64,000 nucleotides of DNA. Origin: Acidobacteriota bacterium (GTDB taxonomy: Bacteria; Acidobacteriota; Terriglobia; Terriglobales; Acidobacteriaceae). The position numbers and the translations under genes are program-made. The DNA is taken from the NCBI GenBank assembly GCA_013289685.1, contig JABCZL010000001.1, forward strand, positions 747,838 through 811,837, read 5' to 3'. The notes beneath the pieces were generated by a model. The model saw nothing but the letters and a program-made list of their open reading frames with translations. It was not told the DNA's origin and searched no databases. This document shows positions 53,601-59,576 of the stretch, in pieces (the first letter of the stretch is position 1; every line of letters starts with the position of its first letter).

Positions 53601-53759
53601 CACCATTTCGCCATCGCGAATCGCCGGAGACATGCTGGCCCCGCGGGCTTGAAAGCGGACGCCATTCCCGCTTCTCAGCAATTGCCGGCTGAGGCTGTCG
53701 AACAACATCGATTGCGGACGATCTTCGCCCGCGAAAAGTTCCTGAGACCCTTCAGTCAC
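44613..53759 (-). CDS. Giant exported protein: SipW-like signal peptidase domain + DUF11 repeats + gingipain-type C25 protease
   Basis: About 3048 residues in one open frame. Residues 18-125 form a SipW/S26B-like peptidase: GASMSP (Ser42), a GDIVLVK strand, LHRLVV (His80) and ITRGDCGQQDDP (the GDxxxxDP acidic site). A hydrophobic stretch FLSLWPLLCVLLAATYSSAQ acts like an internal signal peptide. A first DUF11-like domain, a Gly-rich region of about 400 residues and about nine more DUF11 domains (NGPS/ADLSVTN... repeats, ~130 residues each) follow. Last comes a C25 cysteine protease (YLGHGSEGQW His; MDCLNGFF Cys). GTG 53759 overlaps the kinase stop by 8 bases; ATG 53792 and 53708 are alternatives. 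The C-terminal part may start on its own at GTG 53294. Confidence 0.85.
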   Translation of the reverse strand: MTEGSQELFAGEDRPQSMLFDSLSRQLLRSGNGVRFQARGASMSPAIRDGEMVHVKSAVLAELRKGDIVLVKGEMGFRLHRLVVADAEQDVFITRGDCGQQDDPAVSGEEIVGIAVSKDVRVGTRTVRAKLRGLGGRVLCCAARGQRGANRLLDRVRRTKSRARTGSFSFLSLWPLLCVLLAATYSSAQVLVDAATSGSATMTGPGNSTLTFTHTTTATANRLLIVSVSMNITAVPGTGVVSVTYNGASTLSFVGAHNDAGNTRRVEMWYLVAPASGGPYNVAVTVNLPTAGNVGVVAAATTFTDADQTSPLGTFVANQGAGGTYSQVDIPGVVNGMVIDTLSTGGDQTVAQGLGTQTVQWNVQSSNNANPGVSGVGTTRSGAPSVPNSETFSGTSNWSEGGVGINPSTADIAVTTSVSAVPLGQNSTYNIKVFNNGPSPAVGATMTDTYASAGLSILSVNPSVGTTCVTGATITCTLPTPFLSGATATIAVTVATTAAGFYPNTATLTDSGTPPDPNTGNNTYVALAPVVSVVCGTSTLAAGGTLSGVVNTYYPGAASVSAGATSIPLGTANGSGTISAGTELLVIQMQDASISVSNTVAYGNGSTGAGFTAINNAGNYEFVTATGPISGGSVSILGAGVGGGLVFGYTAAAPSATKGASTYQVVLVPQYTSATLGGVTAAAWNGLTGGILALDIANTLTLGGASVDGKGFRGGAGMQLIGGYGGANTDYQYISPTAYTGAAGGATGVDAAKGEGVAGTPMWVETGGTFLQTTATVGYPSGTAGTDGSMARGAPGNAGGGGTDADPVINDDNAGGGGGSNGGSGGFGGDSWNSNLSTGGEGGAAFPATIDRMAMGGGGGAGTRNNSDGDNQASGGSTGGGIIFIRANSFAGAGTVTANGTNAYNGTANDAGGGGGAGGTIVMLAASGGEGGLTLQANGGNGGNAWQSKAYTLANRHGPGGGGGGGVIYVSGTPASVSVSGGANGLTENPGVPYGATPGSAGTSATTVTLSQVTGLQSTEVCARLPDLSIAKSHGGVTFTRGATASYTLALSNVSLLGATSGLVTVNDTLPLGISPTAASGTGWTCSVSGQTMSCTTSNSLAAGASYPSIAVSANVSQSAPATLTNTGVVSGGGDVSPLNDTSTDVANVVSSADMSVTDAGSPIPVVAAGANITYTQVVTNNGPSAADNATVVATIPANTTLVSIAAPAGWSCLNTAVGATGNVVCTNANMPAVTSGTFTMVVKVTAGTANGTVITGTVSVGSSAADPNSANNTATVNTLVGATGPNLSVTNVASPVPVQAGNLITYTQVVTNTGTTPITNGSFSETNLPAARLTYQSVTAPAGWSCVGFPGTPCSNPNVGAGVSGTFTVVYLVKAATPSATAITDTATVTATNQSYGANSAVANDIVATAAQADLVLSTAGSPSTVIAGNNITYAQTVTNNGPAAATTANFTEATPANTTFQSVLAPAGWTCVTPPVGAAGNVTCTDPSLAVGASANIVVVVNVAASVVAPTITATSNLSATNSVNTSATTVVTNVSIACDLTVTNTGTPSPVTAGSNITYTQTVFNHGPSNCSTAALTELTPVHTTFVSAVAVTTGGGTWTCSPTGPVNCTNPSVPPGSTGTITAVFNVIAGTVAGTIITDVDTATTTTHDTNLLDNSAAVNIAVASGAQADLSVTNSASPNPVTAGNNITYTQSVTNNGPAAANPPVFTETVPAGTTAGTLSGPAGWTCAGLTCTDTAAMPANTTANFSFFVTVNSNVAQGTTIAQTDSVSSTSVDPNGGNNSAAVNVQVGDSADLSVTNSASPVPVLANNPITYTQVVTNNGPSAAASASLTEVTPPNTTFVSMTPPAGWTCGTLPAVGGTGNISCTNPSVAPGAGAFTLVVKVVAGTVHGTPINDTATVSSTTADPNSANNTATAADVVALATDADLFATNSPSATSVAAGSNVTYTQTVTNNGPAVTTAPTTITETTPPNTTFVSMTPPAGWACGTLPPVGGTGAITCTDSGSLGLGAANTATFSLVLQVNAGTPSGTSITDAVTATAGNVVPSITTNTASATVVVGNANSADMAIVKTGTPNPVTEGTPLTYTLTVTNNGPASATNVTVTDTLPSAVTYLSTSTTQGSCSEAGGTVTCLLGTMANAATATISILTLPNTPGFVSNTATVSADQTDPTPANNTSTQNETITAPTRITLQTFSAHFGTDKNGANRVVLTWKTGGEAHNLGFNVYRDLNGNRVRMNPSVIAGSALLMSGALPKHAGRNYAWIDPSAGVMGSSYWLEDIDVNGTRTMHGPVSASAGSVATDAPASETRMLSQMNQALPPTPGSQESHVVETLPDAAAPTPSQIQKQFELAAHPAVKIYVRQEGWYRVGQPDLVKAGLDHGVDPAQLHLYAEATEQPLQITGATAGPGGFGPQAAINFYGTGIDTVFSGTRVYWLVAGDGRGARIAQLPVSSGSNQPAASYTATVELRQHTIYFAALLTSNGENFFGALISPTVEQVLEVPNLSTTSTQAARLEVVLQGVITAFPHDVQVVLNGTALGDVTFTGQAKGTLSVTVPPGVLQSGSNTVTLTAQNGEYDTSLVDYIRITYPHLYAADNDQLKFTGRAGDELMVNGFTSAPTVLDITDPNRPVQLTPQVISILTTGTNEIAVQVPFTTTNPASPARHTLLAVADDRVASAAGVWPNHPSHWHSPQAGADIAMVTYGPFAGALAPLVRAHQAAGKSSAVVPVNDLYDEFNFGERTPFAIRQFLQTANQSWKKPPAYLLLNGRASFDPRNYLGFGYLDVVPTRIVPSSSLMTASDDWFSDFTGTGLPTIATGRLPVSTVDEATTVVGKIATYEGQSTNGPWTGNALMVADKDDTESFTQDSQTVQAKLPATMQVTDVFADTAGTTAATRTDILNAINSGQLLVNYLGHGSEGQWSGSDIFDTDSVSSLTNGSQLPVFLIMDCLNGFFQDVYAPPALGVTLLLAPNGGAVAVLASSGLNQPPPQTSLDALVVQNAVGATGAALGDAIVKAKKKISDADVRRTFILFGDPAMQVKQSAASPTGR

Positions 53760-54834
53760 GGAATTCGAGAATCCTCTCCACCGCGGCTTCATTAGGCTCG
53801 AACGCGTAGCGGTAACAGGGAACCGCGTCGACCATTTCCTGTAGGAACTCCAGCGCGGAATCTACGTACTCATACCGATGGAACGGAACAAAACTGCGGG
53901 CAAATAATTCCGCCACCGCCTGGCTCGGCGAAAGCTGCGTCAGCACGTTTCCGCGCCCATGCTCAAGAATAAAAATCCTCGCCAGCGGCGCGCTCCCCGG
54001 CGATGCATACGCCGCCTCGCCATGCCACGGCGTCCCGTACATCCGCATCTTCATTTTTTTCTTGTCATCCTGAGCGGAGCGGCCGTTCGGCGAAGCCGAG
54101 CGGTCACGCAGTCGAAGGATCCTTTTCCCATCAGCACTATCCGGTGCTCGAAAAGGCATTTCCATCGTCCCCATGGGAGGTTCTTCATCCCGCCGCACAA
54201 TGATCCGGTCATCGCTCAACACCTCAACGTCCTCGCGCGCCGCCCACAACCGCGTCGTCGTACTCTTCCCCGCCCCGGAATGCCCGACAAACAGATTCCC
54301 GGTCCCATCCGGCCTGACGATTCCGCAACTATGCAGCTCGATGGCCTTCTCCTGCGTGAGCCGGTGCATGATCAGCAACTCATCGAGGGGATACTCCAGC
54401 GGAGCGACTGCATACCCTGTGCCCGCGAAACATTGTGTGCTCATCTGCAATCTTGCCCTGCGGAATTGGCGATCCACGAACAACCGCTTATAGGACTGCA
54501 TTCCCAGGATCGGAGCTCTGAAGTCAAACTGGAATTCTGCCCCGTCCTCATACAACTGCCAGAGGGAACCAGAATCAAAAACCTGTTGCCCTGCCGCCGG
54601 ACCAAGCCTTTCGGTCCACTCCACTTGAATCGTAATGTCGGAGGCGCGAGCCTCGGTCCGAAATGGCTGCAGCGAAGGAACTAAAGTTACATCCTCGGTG
54701 CATCGACCCGCGACCGCAACCGACACTCCGCCAATCCGGAACTCGCTGCGATGTTTCGCGGCGTGTCCTGCGCACAATTCCGGACGTACCGGTCCGCCAC
54801 TCCCCATTCTGTCCCTGATTTCCTGATGAACCAC
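53752..54834 (-). CDS. HPr kinase-like ATP-binding protein of the peptide cluster
   Basis: 360 residues. It resembles the catalytic core of HPr kinase/phosphorylase (HprK-like, as in lasso-peptide and other RiPP clusters). Walker A is GHSGAGKSTTT (184-194), then SDDRIIVRR and a late FRSFVPF-like segment. The N-terminal 150 residues are variable. Residues about 238-257 are encoded by a 60-base interspersed repeat (54063-54122) that keeps the frame, so the protein has a non-native insert in its kinase domain. Start GTG 54834; ATG 54807 is possible. It lies 6 bases after the candidate precursor stop and overlaps the giant gene. Confidence 0.82.
   Translation of the reverse strand: MVHQEIRDRMGSGGPVRPELCAGHAAKHRSEFRIGGVSVAVAGRCTEDVTLVPSLQPFRTEARASDITIQVEWTERLGPAAGQQVFDSGSLWQLYEDGAEFQFDFRAPILGMQSYKRLFVDRQFRRARLQMSTQCFAGTGYAVAPLEYPLDELLIMHRLTQEKAIELHSCGIVRPDGTGNLFVGHSGAGKSTTTRLWAAREDVEVLSDDRIIVRRDEEPPMGTMEMPFRAPDSADGKRILRLRDRSASPNGRSAQDDKKKMKMRMYGTPWHGEAAYASPGSAPLARIFILEHGRGNVLTQLSPSQAVAELFARSFVPFHRYEYVDSALEFLQEMVDAVPCYRYAFEPNEAAVERILEFRD
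54063..54122. repeat. 60-base TGTCATCCTGAG...GAAGGATCC element inside the HprK-like gene
   Basis: Same length (60 bases) and about three-quarters identical to 57882-57941, beginning TGTCATCCTGAGCG and ending CAGTCGAAGGATCC. It is inserted in frame (20 codons) between the MEMPFRAPDS and KKKMKMR parts of the kinase. Confidence 0.9.
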
Positions 54835-54840
54835 CGCTGC

Positions 54841-55017
54841 CTACGATCCGATGCTGCTGCAAAACAGCACCATACAACTGCCGGTGCCTGGACCCGCCGA
54901 CCCGGCAATCTTGCAGTGTCCAAGGACGGCCTCCTCTGGCCGCAGACTGATGGTGACGACTTGTGGAGGCTCGTATTTCTGCTTCTTCATTTCGACCGGG
55001 CTCGGCTCGTGATTCAT
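54841..55017 (-). CDS. Candidate RiPP-like precursor peptide (58 residues, Cys-containing)
   Basis: Small frame between the radical SAM and HprK-like genes. It starts MNHEPSPVEMKKQKYEPPQ, continues ISLRPEEAVLGHCK (a leader-like segment) and ends with a Gly/Ser/Cys-rich tail GSAGPGTGSC, then MVLFCSSIGS. AAGGAG lies 10 bases before the ATG. Cys residues are at 35, 48 and 53. The charged N-terminal half followed by a small-residue core fits a modified-peptide precursor recognised by a PqqD-type domain. Its function is inferred from context; no product class is assigned. Confidence 0.7.
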   Translation of the reverse strand: MNHEPSPVEMKKQKYEPPQVVTISLRPEEAVLGHCKIAGSAGPGTGSCMVLFCSSIGS

Positions 55018-55041
55018 TCAGTGCGCTCCTTCGCCTTTCGG

Positions 55042-56325
55042 TCAATGACCGCAGTTGCCGCAACCAGACGCGGCGCTGGAATTGCCTAGAATCGGAAGTA
55101 TCGCCTGCGGCCTCACCCAACTCTCGACGTCAATTTCTTTGTTGGCAATCCGCCGCGCGGATTCCATCATGTCGTCATGCTGACCGCCACCCGCACAGAA
55201 CTCGCACTCTCCATGCGCCGGAATTTCAACGCCGACGGCCGCCGCCCGCAGGTGCGCGACGTGGCAAAGAAACTCCACCGGACTCTCGCGGTCTCCGCTC
55301 TCCATCTCGCCGTTTGCCGGACACATCCCACAGAGCGACTGAATGCGGCACTGGATGCACTTCGTGACTCGTGTGCGCTTGCGCGCGCGCAACCGCAATA
55401 GAGAGTCCTCCCAGACCTTCCGCACCCCAACTTCTCGAACGCTGAAAGTCTCCTGCTGCGAGATCACGCAGATGCCCATCTCTCCGTAGGCATTGATGGC
55501 AAACCCGCTCATTCCGCCACCACAGTGATACACGGTGTCGATCTGCGCCAGGTTCGGCGGATTTTCCAGATCGTGCTTCGCCAGCCTGCGGTACTCACTC
55601 ATTCCCTTGGGAGCGCTCATATCCAGCGCCACCACATCCTCCGGCGTAAGCCGCACCGCCAGCGGACTCTGCGAGCAGTCAATGCGCGGATTGATCTGCC
55701 CATCCATCTTGAATTCCACGCCCAGTTCTTCCTCCGCGAACCGTCGCATCGCACTCACTTCATGTTTGTTGATGCTGGTCGCCACGGTCTTCAACTTGAG
55801 CGGCAGCCCCCGTTCTCTCAGCAGCCCGATACCGCGCAGGCATCGGTCATAAGATCCCGGAATCGCGGTCAGCGCTTCGTAAGTCTCCCGCGTGCGCCCA
55901 TACAGCGTGATCTCGATGGCGAATGGCGGCCACTCCGCCAGGTAATCCGCGATCTGCTCGTTGATGATGGTGCCGTTTGTAAAGAGCGTGACCAGGAATC
56001 CTTTTTGCTTGGCGTAGGTATAAATCTCAAGGAAGTCTTTGCGCGCGAAGATTTCGCCGCCGGTATAGAGAATCCAGAAGCAGCCCATCTCGACCAGTTC
56101 ATCGAGCACCCGGAAGTGCTCTTCCTTGGTCAGTTCCCGCTGCTTAGCCTCCAGATCGCCCATGGGCAGGTTGTTGTAGCAGTGCAGACACTCCAGAGGA
56201 CAGCGCCGCGTCACTTCAATCGAAACCTGCAGCGGCACTCGCTCGCCGACGTGACGCTGGTGCAGATCCGCGCTAAACGCGCTGTAACTTAACTGCTCCA
56301 ATCCCCCTCCATGCTTCCGAAACAA
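55042..56325 (-). CDS. Radical SAM/SPASM domain protein
   Basis: 427 residues. CPLECLHC (Cys42, 46, 49) is the CxxxCxxC site for the SAM [4Fe-4S] cluster, in VSIEVTRRCPLECLHCYNN. The SPASM region (about 265-355) has HCGGGMSG, MGICVI, KCIQCRIQSLCGMCPANGE and EFLCH, giving ligands for auxiliary clusters. Proteins of this kind modify peptides in RiPP pathways (thioether, C-C or epimerisation chemistry). The C-terminus ends SAASGCGNCGH, itself Cys-rich. TTG 56325 is the given start; the open frame continues upstream, so the true start may lie earlier. It follows the PqqD-like gene and precedes the candidate precursor. Confidence 0.85.
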   Translation of the reverse strand: MFRKHGGGLEQLSYSAFSADLHQRHVGERVPLQVSIEVTRRCPLECLHCYNNLPMGDLEAKQRELTKEEHFRVLDELVEMGCFWILYTGGEIFARKDFLEIYTYAKQKGFLVTLFTNGTIINEQIADYLAEWPPFAIEITLYGRTRETYEALTAIPGSYDRCLRGIGLLRERGLPLKLKTVATSINKHEVSAMRRFAEEELGVEFKMDGQINPRIDCSQSPLAVRLTPEDVVALDMSAPKGMSEYRRLAKHDLENPPNLAQIDTVYHCGGGMSGFAINAYGEMGICVISQQETFSVREVGVRKVWEDSLLRLRARKRTRVTKCIQCRIQSLCGMCPANGEMESGDRESPVEFLCHVAHLRAAAVGVEIPAHGECEFCAGGGQHDDMMESARRIANKEIDVESWVRPQAILPILGNSSAASGCGNCGH

Positions 56326-56396
56326 ATCTGAAAGCAGCGGACGCGATTCCCGCGCCCGCTGCTGCCAGTCCTTCCCGCCCCACTGGTCGCTATTCT

Positions 56397-56714
56397 TCAG
56401 TCCCCAGCCATCACTGCAGATGCTGCGGCCGGAACCTCGACCAGACCAACTGATCTCATCTCACTCACAAAATTCGTGACATCCCGCTCCGCCTGCGCCG
56501 GCTCGACTTCATACGCCTGCGCGACAGCCGTCGCCAGTTGCGCCACAGTGCGCGGCGACTCCAGTAATTTCCAGATCAGAGAGCCGGTACCGTTGAAGCT
56601 GTAGATCGACGCCAGGTCGCCCACCTTGGCGCGCACCGGAACGATCAGCGTTTCTCCCCCGACCACGCGCGCGACCACTGCCTGCGAGCGGACCAACTTC
56701 TCGTCTTTCAACAT
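56397..56714 (-). CDS. PqqD family protein (RiPP recognition element)
   Basis: About 105 residues from ATG 56714. A beta strand region (VVARVVGGETLIVPVRAKVGDLASIYSFNGTGSLIWKLL) is followed by a helical part (TVAQLATAVAQAYEVEPAQAERDVTNFVSEM) ending in RSVGLVE. This is the winged-helix PqqD fold that binds the leader of precursor peptides for radical SAM enzymes. The frame is open up to 57023, but the extra part lies over a stretch without coding signs. First gene of the minus-strand cluster. Confidence 0.83.
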   Translation of the reverse strand: MLKDEKLVRSQAVVARVVGGETLIVPVRAKVGDLASIYSFNGTGSLIWKLLESPRTVAQLATAVAQAYEVEPAQAERDVTNFVSEMRSVGLVEVPAAASAVMAGD

Positions 56715-57091
56715 GGTTGCCAAGTTGCCTCGCCCTGCTTTCGAAATTTGTTCCGGATTTCGTAACAAGCTGCTCTTCGAAACCCGCGCAGTTTCGTCCC
56801 AATCTGAGATTACGGCAAAGCCACCCCCTGGAGGCAATCGGACTTTAGGGGCAGGTATTGCGTTGGTTATCAGCCCCGGTGGTTCCCAACTACCGATAAA
56901 AACATGGGTTACGGGGCAAGCTGTGATCCGCTTTGGCCGTAGAGCGGGGGCTGATGCATTCCTCTCCAACGGCCTTTTCCTCGAAACAGAGCCTCCGCCT
57001 TTGCAGTGGACAAACGAAAGCAAACGCTATAAAAAGAAATCCGGCGGCACGAAACATCGTCTACAATACCGATTCGCCGCAAGCTATTCCC
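56715..57091. other. Divergent promoter region between PqqD-like and DeoR genes
   Basis: About 377 bases, no certain gene. It holds the DeoR-like site at 57012-57025 and a TATAAA at 57028-57033 (with TGGACA 15 bases upstream). It is the only obvious place for the promoter of the peptide cluster, but no clear -35/-10 pair is seen on the minus strand. Confidence 0.45.
57012..57025. promoter_or_regulatory. Candidate DeoR-type operator upstream of the regulator gene
   Basis: AAACGAAAGCAAAC (reverse complement GTTTGCTTTCGTTT). The same 14 bases occur at 61858-61871 in front of the alpha-galactosidase gene. CTTTCGTTT is the kind of half-site known for AgaR/GlpR-type DeoR regulators. It overlaps a possible promoter (TGGACA...TATAAA). 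Confidence 0.55.
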
Positions 57092-57853
57092 GTGCTCAAC
57101 GAAGAACGTCGTCGCGCCATCCTCGATCTGCTCACCCACCAGGGCCGGGTTCTAGTCACCGAACTCGCCCGCCAGTTCGACACGTCGCAAGTTACGATTC
57201 GCAAAGACCTTGAAATCCTGCACGCTCACGGTCTGGTCCATCGCACGCACGGAGGCGCGCTGCCCTCGCGCGAGGGCGCGCTCGAAGATCCGACGCTGCG
57301 CGAAAAAGAGAAGCTCCACCATCACGAAAAACTGCGCATCGCGGAAAGCGCGGCGGGGAAGGTAAAGGAAGGCCAGGTGCTGATTCTCGATTCCGGCACC
57401 ACCACCACGGCGATCGCGCGCGCGCTGCGCGGCTTCCAGAACCTCACCATCATCACCAACGCCGTTAACATTGCCGCCGAACTGGCTGGGACCGCGGTTG
57501 AAGTAATCCTTACTGGCGGCACGCTGCGCAAGAATTCTTTTTCGCTGGTTGGCCCCATCGCTGAGGAGACGCTGCGCCGGCTCAGCGCCGATTTATTGTT
57601 TCTGGGCGTCGATGGCTTCGACGTGCAGTACGGATTGAGCACGCCCAATCTGCTGGAAGCGAAAGTCAACCGCGTGATGGTCGAGGTCGCAAAGAAAACC
57701 GTGGCAGTCTGCGACTCGAGTAAATTCGGCCGCCGCAGCTTGTCGTTGATCGTCCCGCCCTCGGCGCTGCAGGAAGTCATCACCGATCGCGGTATCCCGA
57801 AGACCGATCTTCGCGCCCTGAAACAGACGGGGGTTGAAGTAACGCTCGTCTGA
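57092..57853 (+). CDS. DeoR-family sugar-responsive transcriptional regulator
   Basis: 253 residues from GTG 57092. The N-terminal helix-turn-helix LNEERRRAILDLLTHQGRVLVTELARQFDTSQVTIRKDLEILH is split over about 2-44, followed by RTHGGAL, the standard DeoR opening. The C-terminal sugar-phosphate isomerase-like domain has LDSGTTTTAIARAL, TGGTLRKNSFSLVGP, LFLGVDGFD and VAVCDSSKFGRRSL. The effector is probably a sugar phosphate. It is followed by a PfkB kinase, and shares a possible operator with the alpha-galactosidase gene. Confidence 0.92.
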   Translation: MLNEERRRAILDLLTHQGRVLVTELARQFDTSQVTIRKDLEILHAHGLVHRTHGGALPSREGALEDPTLREKEKLHHHEKLRIAESAAGKVKEGQVLILDSGTTTTAIARALRGFQNLTIITNAVNIAAELAGTAVEVILTGGTLRKNSFSLVGPIAEETLRRLSADLLFLGVDGFDVQYGLSTPNLLEAKVNRVMVEVAKKTVAVCDSSKFGRRSLSLIVPPSALQEVITDRGIPKTDLRALKQTGVEVTLV

Positions 57854-57881
57854 AAATATGAGCCATCTAATTCACTAGCAT

Positions 57882-57941
57882 TGTCATCCTGAGCGAAGTG
57901 GCTGGTTCGCGAAGCGGAGCAGCCACACAGTCGAAGGATCC
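57882..57941. repeat. 60-base TGTCATCCTGAG...GAAGGATCC element
   Basis: Second full copy of the element found inside the HprK-like gene, here in the gap between the DeoR and PfkB genes. It overlaps no coding region if the kinase starts at 58021. Confidence 0.85.
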
Positions 57942-58020
57942 CTACTCCGTAGACTTCTCCACGAATACGACGCGCGTGGTGACGTCAGCCGGGCGGTCCA
58001 TCGGAAAGTTAGACAAACCC

Positions 58021-58953
58021 ATGCCACGCTTTGACGTCACCATCGCCGGCGAGCTCAACCTCGACCTCATCCTCTACGGCCTTCCCGAACAGCTTCTGCC
58101 CGAGCGCGAACTGCTCGCCGATCGCATGATGCTGACGCTCGGCTCCTCTTCCGCAATCGTGGCTCACAATCTGGCGGCACTCGGCAGCCGTGTTGGGTTT
58201 CAGTCCCGCATCGGCGATGATCCGCTGGGCAAGATCGCGATCGAGCGCCTGCGGCAAGGTGGCGTGGACGTATCGCACGTGCGTCGCGTCCCCGGACCAA
58301 TCACCACCGGCCTCACCGTGATCCTGCCCCATGGTTCGTGGCGCAACATTCTCACCTATGCGGGAACGATTGCGGCAACACGCTGGGAAGATCTCGACTT
58401 AAAATATCTCGCCGACTCGCGCCATTTTCATTTCTCGTCGTATTACCTGCAGCGAGGACTGCGTCCGCGCGTCGGAGAATTATTTCAATTGCTGAAGGCC
58501 AAGGGTCTCACGATTTCTCTCGACACCAACGATGACCCCGACGACCAGTGGGAAGGCGGCTTGCACGAAGTTCTGCGCTATGTCGATGTTTTCCTGCCCA
58601 ACGAACGCGAGGCCTGTAAGGTGGCGGGCACGAATGACGACGACCTGGAAGCCGCAATCCACAAGCTTTCCGAGCTAGTGCCGCTCGTCGTGGTAAAGCT
58701 AGGCCCCGAAGGATCCTTGGCGCAGCGCGGAGCCGAGCGCTTCACCAGTCCATCGCAAGAAGTGGTAGCGGTCGATACCGTAGGCGCCGGCGACAGCTTC
58801 GACGCAGGATTTCTGCACGAGTACGTGCGCGGATCAGATCTGCCCACGTGCCTCGCGAGCGGCAACCGGGCGGGCGCGCTCTCCACCACGCGCCCCGGAG
58901 GCACCGAAGCCTTCCGCGACACCGCCCATCGGGAAAAGTTTCTGCGGGAATAA
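58021..58953 (+). CDS. PfkB-family carbohydrate kinase
   Basis: 310 residues. Ribokinase-fold sugar kinase: GELNLDLILYGLPE opening, RIGDDPLGKIAIERL, FLPNEREACKVAG, and the C-terminal active site VDTVGAGDSFDAGFLHEY, where the Asp is the catalytic base. ATG 58021 is chosen because the frame upstream runs through the 60-base repeat. It probably phosphorylates the sugar (or sugar derivative) whose phosphate controls the DeoR regulator; substrate is not clear. Confidence 0.88.
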   Translation: MPRFDVTIAGELNLDLILYGLPEQLLPERELLADRMMLTLGSSSAIVAHNLAALGSRVGFQSRIGDDPLGKIAIERLRQGGVDVSHVRRVPGPITTGLTVILPHGSWRNILTYAGTIAATRWEDLDLKYLADSRHFHFSSYYLQRGLRPRVGELFQLLKAKGLTISLDTNDDPDDQWEGGLHEVLRYVDVFLPNEREACKVAGTNDDDLEAAIHKLSELVPLVVVKLGPEGSLAQRGAERFTSPSQEVVAVDTVGAGDSFDAGFLHEYVRGSDLPTCLASGNRAGALSTTRPGGTEAFRDTAHREKFLRE

Positions 58954-59041
58954 CCCATCTACATTCACGGCAAAGTCGGAATGTTGTGCTGGTAGACGCC
59001 GCACCGCTGACTAGTGGTGTCAAATAGCACAGAGGGAACAT

Positions 59042-59554
59042 ATGGCCCGACGGTACAGATTCTGCACGGTGCTACCTGTTGCACAGTGCGTGCTTGCGGG
59101 GGCCTTCGGAGGCTGGGGCCTTCGGGAACGATCCGGAATTCTGAGCCGTCCTTTGTTCGAAGGCCAGACCCTATGGGACTCTACCGCCCGCTTTCACGTG
59201 TGGCCGTGGCCGTTCAAGTTTGCGGTAATAGAAAATCTGCCAGCGTTTCTTGCTGGCGTGCTCCTGTCTTGGCCAATCAGCATCGTGAAGCCTGATCTTC
59301 CTGAAGCCGTACAACTGTCACCCTGTCTTCTGCTCGTCGCATTTCTCTGGTATCGGATTGGCCTAGTGCTAGATCGCCGCTGGACTGTGCGCGAAAAAAT
59401 TCCCTGGATATGGCTGACTGTTTTCACGGGGGCTGGTGTCGCTGGAGCAGTTATCCCCATCGGCTATACGGGTTACATCCCGTACGCAGCGCTGGTGTGG
59501 CTAGTCACAGCAATTCTGGTTCAGCGCTCTACGAGGCCCCCGCAGAGCGCGTAA
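59042..59554 (+). CDS. Small membrane protein, hypothetical
   Basis: 170 residues with four probable membrane helices (about 6-27, 63-80, 92-110, 122-160). GAGGGAA lies about 4-10 bases before the ATG. A WDSTARFHVWPWPFKF segment sits between helices 1 and 2. No family is recognised. It is convergent with the alpha-galactosidase gene. Confidence 0.6.
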   Translation: MARRYRFCTVLPVAQCVLAGAFGGWGLRERSGILSRPLFEGQTLWDSTARFHVWPWPFKFAVIENLPAFLAGVLLSWPISIVKPDLPEAVQLSPCLLLVAFLWYRIGLVLDRRWTVREKIPWIWLTVFTGAGVAGAVIPIGYTGYIPYAALVWLVTAILVQRSTRPPQSA

Positions 59555-59576
59555 CGGAATCAGACGACCTCTACTT

